DNA from: Salidesulfovibrio onnuriiensis
GTDB lineage: Bacteria; Desulfobacterota; Desulfovibrionia; Desulfovibrionales; Desulfovibrionaceae
Length of the DNA: 64,000 nt
Direction: 5' to 3'
Assembly: GCF_008001235.1 (NCBI RefSeq)
Contig: NZ_CP040751.1
Span: forward strand, 3,227,501-3,291,500
Shown here: positions 34,352-43,274 of the stretch, piece by piece
Layout of the letters: every line of letters begins with the position of its first letter
Position numbering within the stretch: the stretch's first letter is position 1
Translations under genes and position numbers: made by a program
The notes under the pieces: model-generated
The model's database searches: none
Told to the model about the DNA's origin: nothing
Seen by the model: the letters and a program-made list of their open reading frames with translations, nothing else

Positions 34352-35365
34352 ATGACAACATTCGAAATCACACCGGACAGCCCCTGGCTGGCCCCGCTCG
34401 CCGGCTACTCGGACCTGCCCTTCCGCCTCCTGTGCCGCAGCCACGGCGCCGGGGTGACCTGTTCCGAGATGGTCAGCGTCAAGGGCCTGTCCTTCAAGAA
34501 CTCCGGCACGCGGCGGCTGCTGAACACCTGCCCCGACGACGAGCCCGTGGTAATCCAGATATTCGGTGCCGAGCCGCAGTACTTCCCGGAGACCATGGAA
34601 AAGCTCGTGTCCATGGGCTTCCGCAACTTCGACCTCAACTGCGGCTGCGCCGTGCGCAAGGTCATGAAGTCCGGCAGCGGCGTGGCGCTCATGCGCGACG
34701 TGGGCCTTCTGGTGCGCATTGCCGGGATCATGGTGGAAAAGGCCGCACAGCATCCCGACGGCGGCCGGGTGGGCGTCAAGTTCCGCCTGGGCCCGGAATA
34801 CGGGGACGAGACCTATCTGGACCTGGCCCCGCGCCTGGAGGACATCGGCGTGAACTGGGTGACCATGCATCCGCGCTACGGCAAGCAGCTCTTTCGCGGC
34901 GACGCCGACTGGAACAAGCTCAGGAAACTCAAGGACACGGTATCCATCCCGGTCATCGCCTCGGGCGACCTGTACACGGCCCGGGACGGGGTGCGCTGCA
35001 TCGAGGAAACCGGCGTGGACGGCGTCATGTTCGCACGGGGTGCCATGTTCGACCCCACCATCTTCGACCGCTTCCGCGCCCTGCGCGCCGGACGCGAGAT
35101 GCCGCCCCTGGACGGGACGCTTTTGGCGGAAGTGGTTCGTCAACACATCAAATTCACTAAAGATTATGAGGGAGATGGCCGATCATTCCGTAAGATACGC
35201 TCCATCATCCCGCGCTATGCCAAGGGACTGGAGGGCATCCGGGCCCTGCGGGGCAGGCTGAACCAGTGCGCAAGCTGGGAAGATCTTGAAACAGCCGCCT
35301 CGGAGATCGAAACCATGAAAAAAGCAGACAGAATTTCTACCCCTGTTGACGACAACTGCCTGTAA
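34352..35365 (+). CDS. tRNA-dihydrouridine synthase family protein
   Basis: FMN enzyme that reduces uridine to dihydrouridine in tRNA. The 337 residues form a TIM barrel with family motifs: PLAGYSDLPFR at residues 15-25, FGAEPQYFPE, DLNCGCAVRKVMKSGSGVALM with the catalytic cysteine, a substrate HPR (MHPRYGKQLFRG), VIASGDLYT and GVMFARGAM. Which Dus subgroup it belongs to was not resolved. There is no clear ribosome site before the ATG, and a five-codon open frame (34338-34355) overlaps it. The first gene on the plus strand, followed by cheV. Confidence 0.92.
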   Translation: MTTFEITPDSPWLAPLAGYSDLPFRLLCRSHGAGVTCSEMVSVKGLSFKNSGTRRLLNTCPDDEPVVIQIFGAEPQYFPETMEKLVSMGFRNFDLNCGCAVRKVMKSGSGVALMRDVGLLVRIAGIMVEKAAQHPDGGRVGVKFRLGPEYGDETYLDLAPRLEDIGVNWVTMHPRYGKQLFRGDADWNKLRKLKDTVSIPVIASGDLYTARDGVRCIEETGVDGVMFARGAMFDPTIFDRFRALRAGREMPPLDGTLLAEVVRQHIKFTKDYEGDGRSFRKIRSIIPRYAKGLEGIRALRGRLNQCASWEDLETAASEIETMKKADRISTPVDDNCL

Positions 35366-35374
35366 AGTTTATCA
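35346..35374 (+). promoter_or_regulatory. Putative promoter of the CheV-type gene
   Basis: TTGACG (35346-35351) and TTATCA (35369-35374) are 17 bases apart across the end of dus, about 45 bases before the next gene. TAAAGTTT, which resembles the flagellar sigma-28 -35 element, overlaps it at 35363-35370, but no matching -10 follows. Either reading is tentative. Confidence 0.35.
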
Positions 35375-35418
35375 GGACCTATATTAACAATCCGAGTGAT
35401 ACGGAAAACGGAGAGATC

Positions 35419-36435
35419 ATGGCCCCGAACAAAGACGGAATCCTGCTCGAAGCCGGAACCAACGAGCTTGAAATTGTTGAGTTCTACCTTGAGGAAGTAC
35501 CCAAGGGAAAAGATAGCAACGGCAATGTCGTCATCGAGGAAACCGAAGACGGCGAAAACGGCCCGAAAAAGAGCAAGAAAGCCTACTACGGCATCAACGT
35601 CGCCAAGGTGCTGGAAATCATCCGCATGCCCGAAGTGACGGAAATGCCGGAGGTATCCCACCATTCCGTGCTGGGAGCCTTCAACCTGCGCGACCGCATC
35701 ATCCCGCTCCTGGACCTTTCCGCATGGCTCAAGAAGAAGCGCGTGGAAAACGAGCCGCCCAAGGTCATCGTCACCGAATTCAACAACGTGACCTCGGCCT
35801 TCATGGTTTCGGGCGTGACCCGCATCCACCGCATCAGCTGGGAAGACGTGGAAGCGCCCAACAAGTACGTCTCCGCCCTGTCCAGCGAATCCATCACCGG
35901 CGTGGTCAAGTTCAAGGACCGGCTGGTGTTCATCCTGGACCTGGAACGCATCGTGGCCGAGCTTAACCCCAGCCTGCGCCTGAAGCTGGACGAAAACGTG
36001 GTCTTCGATTCCAAGGCCCATTACCGGGCCCTGATCGCTGACGACTCCCCGCTCATCCGCGAAATGATCCGCGACCTGCTGCAGCAGGCCGGATTCCAGG
36101 TGGAAAAGACCAACAACGGCCGCGAATGCTGGGATCGCCTCAAGGAACTCAAGCAGCACGCCACCGACGAGGGACGCCCCATTTCCGACTACGTGCAGGT
36201 CATCATCTCGGATATTGAAATGCCCATGATGGACGGCCACAACCTGACCAAGCGCATCAAGGACGACCCCATGCTGCACGACCTGCCGGTCATCCTGTTC
36301 TCGTCCATCATCACGGACAAGCTGCGCCACAAGGGCGAATCCGTGGGGGCCGACGACCAGTGTTCCAAACCGGAGATCACCCAGTTGGCCATCCGCGCCG
36401 CCAATCTCATCGAAGGCCGCAGCAAAGGCGAATAG
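35419..36435 (+). CDS. CheV-type chemotaxis coupling protein (CheW domain plus receiver)
   Basis: Links chemoreceptors to the CheA kinase and can take up phosphate. The 338 residues have a CheW-like domain (about 10-190; ending with GVVKFKDRLVFILDLERI) and a C-terminal receiver (about 203-335) with ADD at 207-209, the phosphorylation site Asp265 in ISDIEMPMMDG, and a lysine in CSKPE. An acidic insert at about residues 29-55 splits the first CheW strands. GGAGAG precedes the start, and a terminator follows. No receptor gene is nearby. Confidence 0.9.
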   Translation: MAPNKDGILLEAGTNELEIVEFYLEEVPKGKDSNGNVVIEETEDGENGPKKSKKAYYGINVAKVLEIIRMPEVTEMPEVSHHSVLGAFNLRDRIIPLLDLSAWLKKKRVENEPPKVIVTEFNNVTSAFMVSGVTRIHRISWEDVEAPNKYVSALSSESITGVVKFKDRLVFILDLERIVAELNPSLRLKLDENVVFDSKAHYRALIADDSPLIREMIRDLLQQAGFQVEKTNNGRECWDRLKELKQHATDEGRPISDYVQVIISDIEMPMMDGHNLTKRIKDDPMLHDLPVILFSSIITDKLRHKGESVGADDQCSKPEITQLAIRAANLIEGRSKGE

Positions 36436-36464
36436 CCGAGGGCAACCTCTTCCTGAATTTATGC

Positions 36465-36501
36465 AAAACCCCGCAGGGCAAGCCCTGCGGGGTTTTGTTT
36501 T
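36465..36501 (+). terminator. Terminator between cheV-type gene and the hydrolase, probably bidirectional
   Basis: CCCCGCAGGGC and its complement form a GC-rich stem with AAAA on one side and TTTTG on the other. It lies 30 bases past the CheV-type gene and about 35 bases past the hydrolase gene on the other strand, so it can serve both. Confidence 0.9.
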
Positions 36502-36534
36502 GCCTGCATGGCCCCAAAATCCTCCGAAGGCATC

Positions 36535-37407
36535 CTACTGTTCTTTCGTCTCCAGGAAAAACCGCACCGTGTCGGCCAGCCGCTCCGGTTCCTGATACAT
36601 GAGCCAGTGCCCGCCCTGCCGGAACCGGACCATCCATGCGCCGGGCAGGTTCGCGGCCATGCGCAGCCCCAATGACGGAGGCGTCACCCAGTCCTCGTCG
36701 CCCACCACAAGCAGGACGTCCTTGCACAAGAAGGAAAGCCTGTCCTTGGTGCCCGGCCACTGCTCCATGGCCCGCTTCTGTGCGGCGACCACGTCAGGAT
36801 CCGCAGCCCGTTCCGGGACCGGAAGCCGGGCAAAGACGCCGGGATGGCTTTCGACCCAGGCCCCGGGGAACAACAGACCCGCGAAATCCTCGGGACTGCA
36901 GGTCATCATCCGGTCCACGGCGGACCGAACCGTTGCGGCATAGGAAGGAGTCGGGCCGTAGAGGACGAGCTTGCCCACCTTGTCCGGCTCGCGCAGCGCC
37001 ATCTCCTGGGCGATCATGCCGCCCATGGACCACCCCAGCACATGCGCCCCCCGGGCATCCAGCGCATCCAGAACCGCCAGGGCGTCCCGGGCCATGAGCT
37101 CCATGCTCAGCGATCCGGACCACGGGCCGGACTGGCCCATGCCGCGATTGTCGAACAAAATCACGCGATAGCGCCGGGACAAGCGGTCCACCAGCACCGG
37201 ATCCCAGACGTCCATGGTCCCGGCATAGCCCATGACCAGCAGCAGCGGTTGCCCGGCCCCGAGTTCCCTATAGGCGATCCTCGCGCCGTCGACCTCCACC
37301 CGCCGCACCGGAACGGTGCGCAGCATGTCGGGAGCAGGAACGGTACGCACGCACCCGCCGAGTAACACCAGCGCCAACAACAATCGGAAAAACAGCGGCC
37401 TGACCAT
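36535..37407 (-). CDS. Alpha/beta-hydrolase, predicted lipoprotein
   Basis: A 290-residue hydrolase of the alpha/beta fold. The N-terminus has a signal peptide with lipobox LLGGC (Cys19), so it is probably lipid-anchored on the periplasmic side. The catalytic triad is visible: nucleophile Ser127 in GWSMGG, Asp in VVGDEDWVTP, and His in RQGGHWLM. RLLLFDNRG-like motifs (VILFDNRGMGQSG) and the oxyanion region are present. Substrate cannot be inferred. It follows hypE but is separated by a terminator. Confidence 0.85.
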   Translation of the reverse strand: MVRPLFFRLLLALVLLGGCVRTVPAPDMLRTVPVRRVEVDGARIAYRELGAGQPLLLVMGYAGTMDVWDPVLVDRLSRRYRVILFDNRGMGQSGPWSGSLSMELMARDALAVLDALDARGAHVLGWSMGGMIAQEMALREPDKVGKLVLYGPTPSYAATVRSAVDRMMTCSPEDFAGLLFPGAWVESHPGVFARLPVPERAADPDVVAAQKRAMEQWPGTKDRLSFLCKDVLLVVGDEDWVTPPSLGLRMAANLPGAWMVRFRQGGHWLMYQEPERLADTVRFFLETKEQ

Positions 37408-37423
37408 AGAAGCCCTCCCCGAA

Positions 37424-37453
37424 CGAAAAAGGCCGCCCGAAACAGGCGGCCTT
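37424..37453 (-). terminator. Intrinsic terminator after hypE
   Basis: AAGGCCGCC (37429-37437) pairs with GGCGGCCTT (37445-37453), followed on the minus strand by TTTTTC. It lies 30 bases past hypE and separates it from the hydrolase gene. Confidence 0.88.
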
Positions 37454-37482
37454 ATGTGTCTTCAATCCGTCATGAAACCCCG

Positions 37483-38487
37483 TTAGCAGATTCTCGGCAA
37501 CTGCTCGCCTTCGAGCATGTTCAGCAGCCGCTTGCCGCCGAGCCGGGTGATGAGTACCACCTTTCCGGGGTTGGCGTCGGTCACGGTGCCGATACGGCAG
37601 GCGTCCCGGCCCAGCTCGTCGCCGCGCATGATCTCCAGGGCCTTTTCCGCATGGGCCTCGGGCAGGATGCACAGGAACTTGCCCTCGTTGGCCAGGTACA
37701 GGGGATCGAGGCCCAGGAACGAACAGCCGCCGCTCACCTCGGGCCGCACAGGAATGGCGCCCTCCTCCAGCTCGCAACAGACATTGGAGGAACCCGCGAT
37801 CTCGTTCATGGTGGTGGCCAGGCCGCCCCGGGTGGGGTCGCGCAGCACGTGGACCTCGGGCAGCTCCCGCACCAACTTGACCAGCAGGTGGTTGAGCCCG
37901 GCCGAATCCGACTGCACGCCCGCCTCGAACTCCAGGCCCTCGCGGGTGCCCAGAATGGTCAGCCCGTGGTCGCCCATGGTGCCGCTGATCAGGATGGCGT
38001 CGCCCGGTTTGGCGCTCTCGCCGCTAGGGGCCGGGTCCACGACGATCTCGCCGATGCCCGTGGTGTTGATGAAGATGCGGTCCACCGCGCCCTTGGGCAC
38101 GACCTTGGTGTCGCCGGTGACGATATCCACTCCGGCCTTGCGGGCGGCCTCGCCCATGGAGACCACTATCTTTTCCAGGTCGGCCATGGGCAGGCCTTCC
38201 TCGATGATGTAGCCGCAGGTCATGTAGCGCGGAACGGCCCCCATCATGGCCACGTCATTGACCGTGCCGTGCACGGCCAGGGAGCCGATGTTGCCGCCGG
38301 GGAAGAAGATGGGATCCACGGTAAAGGAGTCCGTGCTCACGGCGATGCGCCCGCTGACCAGGAGCTCGGCGGCGTCGTTGAGCCGGTTCAGTTCGCTGTT
38401 GCTGAAGTTTTCCAGGAAAAGCCTGGAGATGAGGCGCTGGGAGGCCCTCCCCCCGCTGCCGTAGTCGAGAAGAACTTTATCGCTCAT
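37483..38487 (-). CDS. hypE: Hydrogenase maturation protein HypE
   Basis: Dehydrates a carbamoylated C-terminal cysteine to a thiocyanate, the source of the cyanide ligands of [NiFe]-hydrogenases. The 334 residues belong to the PurM-like ATP-binding family: LDYGSGGRASQRLI at the N-terminus, STDSFTVDPIFFPGG, HGTVNDVAMMGA, TGDTKVV and RDPTRGGLATTMNEIA. It ends in PRIC, keeping the acceptor cysteine. It starts two bases after hypD, so the two form an operon. hypC is not adjacent. Confidence 0.96.
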   Translation of the reverse strand: MSDKVLLDYGSGGRASQRLISRLFLENFSNSELNRLNDAAELLVSGRIAVSTDSFTVDPIFFPGGNIGSLAVHGTVNDVAMMGAVPRYMTCGYIIEEGLPMADLEKIVVSMGEAARKAGVDIVTGDTKVVPKGAVDRIFINTTGIGEIVVDPAPSGESAKPGDAILISGTMGDHGLTILGTREGLEFEAGVQSDSAGLNHLLVKLVRELPEVHVLRDPTRGGLATTMNEIAGSSNVCCELEEGAIPVRPEVSGGCSFLGLDPLYLANEGKFLCILPEAHAEKALEIMRGDELGRDACRIGTVTDANPGKVVLITRLGGKRLLNMLEGEQLPRIC

Positions 38488-38489
38488 GG

Positions 38490-39578
38490 CTAGTCAACCT
38501 TGTATTTGTAGTAGGCGGCGCAGCTGCCCTCGGTGGAAACCATGCACGGCCCCACCGGGTTGGCCGGGGTGCAGGCCTTTTTGAACAGGGGACATTGGTC
38601 AGGGCTGAGAATGCCCTTGAGAACCTGGCCACATTTGCAGCCCGGCAAAGGCGGCACTTCGGTGATCTCGATGCCGAACACTCGCTTGGCGTCCATGTCG
38701 GCCCATTCCTCGCGGATGTCCAGGCCGCTGCCCGGGATCAGGCCGATGCCGCGCCACAGGGCGTCCGCGGGCTCGAACACGTCATAAAGCACCTGGCGGG
38801 CCTTGGCGTTGCCCTTGTCGGCCACCGCGCGGGTGTAGTTGTTGGTCACGTGGGCCTCGCCCCGGTTCCGCCATTGGACCATGTCCAGCAGGGACTGGAG
38901 AATGTCCACGGGCTCGAACCCGGTGATGATGGCGCTGCGGCCGTAGTCCGTGGCAATGTACTTGTAGGGATCCAGGCCGATGACCGTGGACACGTGCCCC
39001 GGAAGAATGAAGCCGTCGATGCGCGTGGCCGTGTCGTCCATGAGCGCTGCCAGGGCGCTGGGCACGGTCTTGTGGAACGGCAGCACCAGGAAATTGGAAA
39101 GCCCCTGGTTGCGGGCCATGGTCATGGTGGCCGCAATGGTGGGGGCCGTGGTCTCGAACCCCACGCCCAGGAAAACCACCTTGCTGTCCGGATTTTCCCT
39201 GGCGATTTTCAGGGCGTCGAACGGGGAATAAATGACGCTGACCCGCGCGCCGTCCGCCTGGGCGGCCTTGAGGTTGCGCCCGCCGTGGCCGGGGACGCGC
39301 ATGAGGTCCCCGAAGGTAGCCACGATCACGTCGTCGCGCTCGGCCAGGTCCAGGAAGGCGTTGACCTCGGATTCATGGGTCACGCAGACGGGACAGCCCG
39401 GGCCGCTCAGGTGCACGATGCCTTCGGGCAGCAGGGAACGCAGCCCGCTCTGGAAAATGGCCACGGTATGCGTACCGCAGACCTCCATGAAACGCAGTTC
39501 CCCTTCCAGTTCTTTTTCCAGCTTCCCGAGCAGGGCCTTGCACAGCTCGGGGTCACGAAATCTATCCAGAAGTTTCAA
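38490..39578 (-). CDS. hypD: Hydrogenase maturation protein HypD
   Basis: Iron-sulfur scaffold that, with HypC, assembles the Fe(CN)2CO group of [NiFe]-hydrogenases. Motifs are FMEVCGTHTVAIFQSG, LSGPGCPVCVTHE, PGHVSTVIG, GFEPVDIL and a C-terminal cysteine group (PLPGCKCGQVLKG, then DQCPLFKKACTPANPVGPCMVS). The frame runs back to a GTG at 39599, but GGGGAG lies six bases before a TTG at 39578, which is chosen here; this start is uncertain. Upstream of it, between hypD and dsrC, are two hairpins and no hypC. Confidence 0.95.
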   Translation of the reverse strand: MKLLDRFRDPELCKALLGKLEKELEGELRFMEVCGTHTVAIFQSGLRSLLPEGIVHLSGPGCPVCVTHESEVNAFLDLAERDDVIVATFGDLMRVPGHGGRNLKAAQADGARVSVIYSPFDALKIARENPDSKVVFLGVGFETTAPTIAATMTMARNQGLSNFLVLPFHKTVPSALAALMDDTATRIDGFILPGHVSTVIGLDPYKYIATDYGRSAIITGFEPVDILQSLLDMVQWRNRGEAHVTNNYTRAVADKGNAKARQVLYDVFEPADALWRGIGLIPGSGLDIREEWADMDAKRVFGIEITEVPPLPGCKCGQVLKGILSPDQCPLFKKACTPANPVGPCMVSTEGSCAAYYKYKVD

Positions 39579-39649
39579 GCTCAACTCCCCACCTCTCACA
39601 GCTTAGGGTTCCGGACGCATTGCGGACATGCCCCGTTCTGGACCAGGCA

Positions 39650-39688
39650 CAAAAAAGACAACCCTGCCGGACAGTTGTGCCGGGCAGG
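39650..39688 (-). terminator. Hairpin with T-run between dsrC and hypD
   Basis: CCTGCCGG (39663-39670) pairs with CCGGGCAGG (39680-39688) with one bulge, and TTTTTT follows six bases later on the minus strand. It could be a second, weaker terminator for dsrC or an attenuator before hypD. Confidence 0.45.
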
Positions 39689-39786
39689 ACAGGTTTGAAA
39701 CGTCATTGGGGCCCGAAAGGGATTTGCAACAGCATGTCAGGGAGTAGTCATATACGGAAGCGGCCTCTGACGCAAATGGGAAAGCC

Positions 39787-39821
39787 AATAAAAAAGGGAC
39801 GAAAGCCGAAGCTTTCGTCCC
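39787..39821 (-). terminator. Intrinsic terminator after dsrC
   Basis: A perfect 11-bp stem (39796-39806 with 39811-39821) with minus-strand loop TTCG, followed by a T-run. It lies 24 bases past the dsrC stop. Confidence 0.93.
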
Positions 39822-39844
39822 CATTGTTTCCACGTTTCTGCGAA

Positions 39845-40162
39845 TTAGACGCAGCCGGTGGGCTTGGGCAGGCCGGCCATTTTGCAGGCTCCCTTGCCGG
39901 GTCCGGACGGGAACAGTTCGTAGATCTGCTTCAGCTTGAAGCCGGTGACCTTGGAAAGAATGCGGACCATCGGAGCGATGCCGTTCTTCTTGTAGTAGTC
40001 CTGCAGGAAGTCGATGACTTTCTGGTGGTCGTCGGTCAGGTCCTTGATGCCTTCGGATTCCTTCACGTAGTCGACCCACTCGGGAGCCCAGCTGTCAAAC
40101 TGGAGCAGGAAACCGTCTTCATCAACTTCAAACTGTTTGCCCTGGAATTCTACAACTGCCAT
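39845..40162 (-). CDS. dsrC: DsrC, sulfur-carrier partner of dissimilatory sulfite reductase
   Basis: Carries the sulfite-derived sulfur as a trisulfide on two cysteines, made by DsrAB and passed to the membrane. The 105 residues begin MAVVEFQGKQFEVDEDGFL and have the DsrC/TusE fold; the C-terminal arm keeps Cys93 (GACKMAG) and the penultimate Cys104 (PTGCV), both needed for the dissimilatory role. The related TusE lacks Cys93. It is a single gene with its own terminator; GGAGG lies before the start. dsrAB is not in this window. Confidence 0.96.
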   Translation of the reverse strand: MAVVEFQGKQFEVDEDGFLLQFDSWAPEWVDYVKESEGIKDLTDDHQKVIDFLQDYYKKNGIAPMVRILSKVTGFKLKQIYELFPSGPGKGACKMAGLPKPTGCV

Positions 40163-40195
40163 TGTAATGCCTCCTCAATTTAGCTACTAATGATT

Positions 40196-40264
40196 CCGGC
40201 ACGTTGCGCCGGCAACTTCACATAGTACATCTATGAAGTTCGATTACACCGTTTAATTGGTGAA
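40196..40264 (-). promoter_or_regulatory. dsrC upstream region with three inverted repeats
   Basis: Reading away from dsrC: a CCGGC...GCCGG hairpin (40196-40212), an imperfect repeat AACTTCACATAG/CTATGAAGTT (40214-40240), and TTACACC/GGTGAA (40244-40264). The first may lie in the mRNA leader; the others look like operator sites. No -35/-10 pair was clear. Confidence 0.4.
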
Positions 40265-40321
40265 CGGGAAAAATACAAGTAGAAAATAAATTTAAAACCA
40301 TCCCTTGCCCGCAAACGCGCC

Positions 40322-40354
40322 GGACGGAATCGGCCCCGTCCCCGCTTTATTTTT
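40322..40354 (+). terminator. Terminator-like hairpin upstream of the HD-hydrolase gene
   Basis: GGACGG (40322-40327) pairs with CCGTCC (40336-40341), then CGC and TTTATTTTT on the plus strand. No plus-strand gene precedes it between here and dsrC, so it may end a small RNA or act as an attenuator for the downstream operon. Confidence 0.4.
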
Positions 40355-40443
40355 ACACCACGAGATGGTAATGAATCGGAATATGTCGCACACCGGCCCG
40401 CGTCCAAGGACCGGCAAACCGTTTCAACAGGTTCCGCATTGGA

Positions 40444-41088
40444 ATGACCCAGCCCACGCTTGACCACGAGACCGTCAGGAAACCCTTCCTGCCCAAGGTT
40501 CCGGCGCCGCCCGGCGCCCGCATCGACCCGGCCTGGCATATCCCCGGCGACGAGGAATGCTTTTCCCTCTGGGACAAGTTCGAGATGTTCGAGAACGTGC
40601 GCCGGCACAGCATGACCGTGGCCGAGGTGGCCACCTGCGTCGCCCAGCGCGGCCTGGAGCACGGGTACGACGTCAACGTGAGGCTGATTCGCGCCTCGGC
40701 CCTGCTCCACGATCTGGCCAAGACCTATTCCATCAAGTTCGGCGGCAACCACAGCCAGCTGGGCGGGGCCTGGGTCCAGGACCTGACCGGTAACCCGGTG
40801 CTGGCCTCCGGCGTCACCCATCACGTCTACTGGCCCTTCGACATCGACCTGAACAAGTACTTTCACCAGTTGGCGGTGCTCTACGCGGACAAGCGCGTGC
40901 AGCACGACATAGTGGTGGGCGTGGAGCCGAGGTTCGACGACCTCATCAAGCGCTACGGCACCACCGACCTCATCGCCAGCCGGATCCGGATAACCAAAAC
41001 ACAGGCCATCGAGGTGGAACGCACCTTCGACGAGGCCCTCGGGATCACACTCAATGAATGTTCTTTTGATAGCGGGCGGATGGAGTAG
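40444..41088 (+). CDS. HD-domain phosphohydrolase, substrate unknown
   Basis: A 214-residue protein with an HD metal-binding domain: His55 in NVRRHSMTVAEVA, His89-Asp90 in ASALLHDLAKTY, and a conserved histidine-rich stretch near GVTHHVYWPFD. HD proteins of this size often hydrolyse nucleotides or cyclic nucleotides, but nothing here tells which. The end overlaps the ddl start by 35 bases, so the two are co-translated. It is the first gene of a plus-strand run with ddl, waaA, kdsB and carA. A weak ribosome site precedes it. Confidence 0.75.
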   Translation: MTQPTLDHETVRKPFLPKVPAPPGARIDPAWHIPGDEECFSLWDKFEMFENVRRHSMTVAEVATCVAQRGLEHGYDVNVRLIRASALLHDLAKTYSIKFGGNHSQLGGAWVQDLTGNPVLASGVTHHVYWPFDIDLNKYFHQLAVLYADKRVQHDIVVGVEPRFDDLIKRYGTTDLIASRIRITKTQAIEVERTFDEALGITLNECSFDSGRME

Positions 41089-41965
41089 CGAACGTGAAGT
41101 CTCCCTGAACGGTGCGGCCATCATCCGCGCCGCCCTGGAACGTCTCGGCCACTCTGTCCGCATGTTCGACCCTGCCCCGGAATTCGATTCCCTGATCGCC
41201 GAAGCCAAGAAGGCGGACTTCGCCTTCATCAACATGCACGGCTCCCCCGGCGAGGACGGCCTGGTGCAGGCCATGCTGGAATGCGCGGGCTGCCCCTACC
41301 AGGGCCCGGGCCCGGCCCCGTCCTTCCTGGCCCTGAACAAGGCGGCCAGCAAGCAGGTCTTCCGCGAGCGCGGCATCCCCACGCCCGACTGGAGGCTGCT
41401 GACCAGCCGTCCCGAGTCCGGCTTCGACCTGGGCCTGGACCTGCCGGTCTTCGCCAAGCCCAATACGGGCGGTTCCAGCGTACACATGGGCATCTGCCGG
41501 GACCAAGCCTCCCTGGAGCGGCAGCTGAACATCATCTTCGACGGCTGCGACCTGGCCCTGGTGGAGAGTCTGGTGCCGGGCACGGAGCTCACCTGCGGCA
41601 TGCTGGGCGGCAAGGCCCTGCCCCTGATCATGATCCGCCCCAAGGGCAGCGCGGAATTCTTCGACTACGAGAACAAGTACGCGGCCGACGGCGCCGAGGA
41701 GATCTGTCCGGCGCCGGTGGACGACGCCGTGCGCGACCTGATCCACAAGTACACGCTCGAGGCCAACGAGGCCCTGGGCCTCACCGGCTACAGCCGGGCC
41801 GACTTCATGCTGGACGAAAACGGCACGCCCTGGCTGCTGGAGGTCAACACCCTGCCGGGCATGACCGCCACCAGCCTGCTGCCCCAGGCCGCGGCCGAAT
41901 CCGGCCTGCCCTTTGACGAGCTCATCGCCGAGCTCATCCGTCTGGGCATGGAGCAACGCGGCTAG
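41054..41965 (+). CDS. ddl: D-alanine--D-alanine ligase
   Basis: Joins two D-alanines for the peptidoglycan stem. The 303 residues are of ATP-grasp type: N-terminal GGWSSEREVSLNGA, HGSPGEDG, SKQVFRERGIPTP, KPNTGGSSVHMG and the metal-binding, substrate-closing EVNTLPGMTATSLLP. Usual length. It starts inside the HD gene and ends two bases before waaA, so a single transcript is likely. Confidence 0.95.
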   Translation: MNVLLIAGGWSSEREVSLNGAAIIRAALERLGHSVRMFDPAPEFDSLIAEAKKADFAFINMHGSPGEDGLVQAMLECAGCPYQGPGPAPSFLALNKAASKQVFRERGIPTPDWRLLTSRPESGFDLGLDLPVFAKPNTGGSSVHMGICRDQASLERQLNIIFDGCDLALVESLVPGTELTCGMLGGKALPLIMIRPKGSAEFFDYENKYAADGAEEICPAPVDDAVRDLIHKYTLEANEALGLTGYSRADFMLDENGTPWLLEVNTLPGMTATSLLPQAAAESGLPFDELIAELIRLGMEQRG

Positions 41966-41967
41966 TC

Positions 41968-43254
41968 ATGGGCGCTTTCCTGAACACGGCCTTCAAGGTC
42001 TATGATCTTGCCTGGCGCGCTGCGGCTCCCCTGCTGGAGAACAACAAGCGCCTCAGGCAGGGGCTGGAGCAGCGCACCCTGGAAGGCGGCCTACCCGCCC
42101 GGGCGGACCTCTGGATACAGGGCGCCAGCGGCGGGGAATGCTACCTGACCTGGGAGGTGCTCCGACACCTGGAAAACCCGTTCCCGGACCGCCCCTGCAA
42201 CGTGCTGGCCACCACCAACACCAAGCAGGGCATGGAAATCCTGGAGCGGGCCGCCGAGGACATCAACTCGTCCAGGCGCGGCATCACCCTGCAGGCGCAC
42301 TATTTCCCGTTCGACGCCCCCCGGATCATGCGCAAGGCCCTGGCCCACGTGGCCCCCAGGGCGGCGCTCATCCTGGAAACCGAGATCTGGCCGGGCTTTT
42401 TACGCGCCTGCAAGGAACAGGGAACCAGGATCGTGCTGGCCAACGGCCGCATGAATCCCCGCAGCCTGGCCGGATACCTGGCCGCCAAGGGGTTGTTCCG
42501 CGAACTGGCCCCGGACCTGGTGCTGGCCCTTTCCGAAAGGGACGCCCTGCGCTTCGGTACCCTGTTCGGCCATGACCGCGTCCAAACCATGCCCAACATC
42601 AAGTTCGACCGCATGAACTCCTCGTCGGCCTTGGCCCGCAAGGACAATCCCCTGAAGGACATGCTTGCGCCCGGAACCGACTTCGTGGTCCTGGGCTCGG
42701 TGCGCAGGGAGGAGGAGCGCGAGGTCCAGCAACTGGTCGCGGACCTGCACCGCACATCCCCCAAGACGGTCATAGGCCTGTTCCCCCGGCACATGGAACG
42801 CATCGAGCGCTGGAAGGAGCTGCTGGACCTGGCGGGCCTGCCCTGGGTCCTGCGCAGCGAGCAGAACGACGCGGTAAAGCCGGGCACCACCGTGCTCTGG
42901 GACGCCTTCGGGGAAATGATTCCGGCCTATGCCCTTGCCAGCACCGCCTTCGTGGGCGGCAGCCTTGCCCCCCTGGGCGGCCAGAACTTCCTGGAGCCGC
43001 TCACCTGCGGCGTTGTTCCGGTGGTGGGTCCGAGCTGGCACAACTTTTCCTGGGTGGGCGGGGAGATCTTCGATTCCGGCCTGGCCCTCATGGGCAACGG
43101 ACGCGAGGAAGTGCTCGCCCTGCTCCTGGGCCAGCTGGCGGAGCCCCCGGCGCGCAAGGCCGTCCTCTCCAAGGTCCGCGCCTATATCAAGCAGCGGCGG
43201 GGCGGCGCGAAAACCGTCTGCAAACATATTGCCCATTTGCTCATAAACGATTAA
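41968..43254 (+). CDS. waaA: 3-deoxy-D-manno-octulosonic acid (Kdo) transferase
   Basis: Adds Kdo from CMP-Kdo to lipid A at the inner membrane. The 428 residues have the GT-30 pattern: N-terminal hydrophobic anchor region, [38 protein letters not shown] and [14 protein letters not shown], ending with [18 protein letters not shown]. It lies 20 bases before kdsB, the enzyme making its substrate. Usual length. Confidence 0.94.
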   Translation: MGAFLNTAFKVYDLAWRAAAPLLENNKRLRQGLEQRTLEGGLPARADLWIQGASGGECYLTWEVLRHLENPFPDRPCNVLATTNTKQGMEILERAAEDINSSRRGITLQAHYFPFDAPRIMRKALAHVAPRAALILETEIWPGFLRACKEQGTRIVLANGRMNPRSLAGYLAAKGLFRELAPDLVLALSERDALRFGTLFGHDRVQTMPNIKFDRMNSSSALARKDNPLKDMLAPGTDFVVLGSVRREEEREVQQLVADLHRTSPKTVIGLFPRHMERIERWKELLDLAGLPWVLRSEQNDAVKPGTTVLWDAFGEMIPAYALASTAFVGGSLAPLGGQNFLEPLTCGVVPVVGPSWHNFSWVGGEIFDSGLALMGNGREEVLALLLGQLAEPPARKAVLSKVRAYIKQRRGGAKTVCKHIAHLLIND

Positions 43255-43274
43255 AGAGCCAGCACGGTACAAAA

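Noticed and set aside
39600..39844. Possible hypC between dsrC and hypD.
   Set aside because: No frame on the minus strand gives a HypC-like start (M-C-hydrophobic); the gap holds only hairpins.
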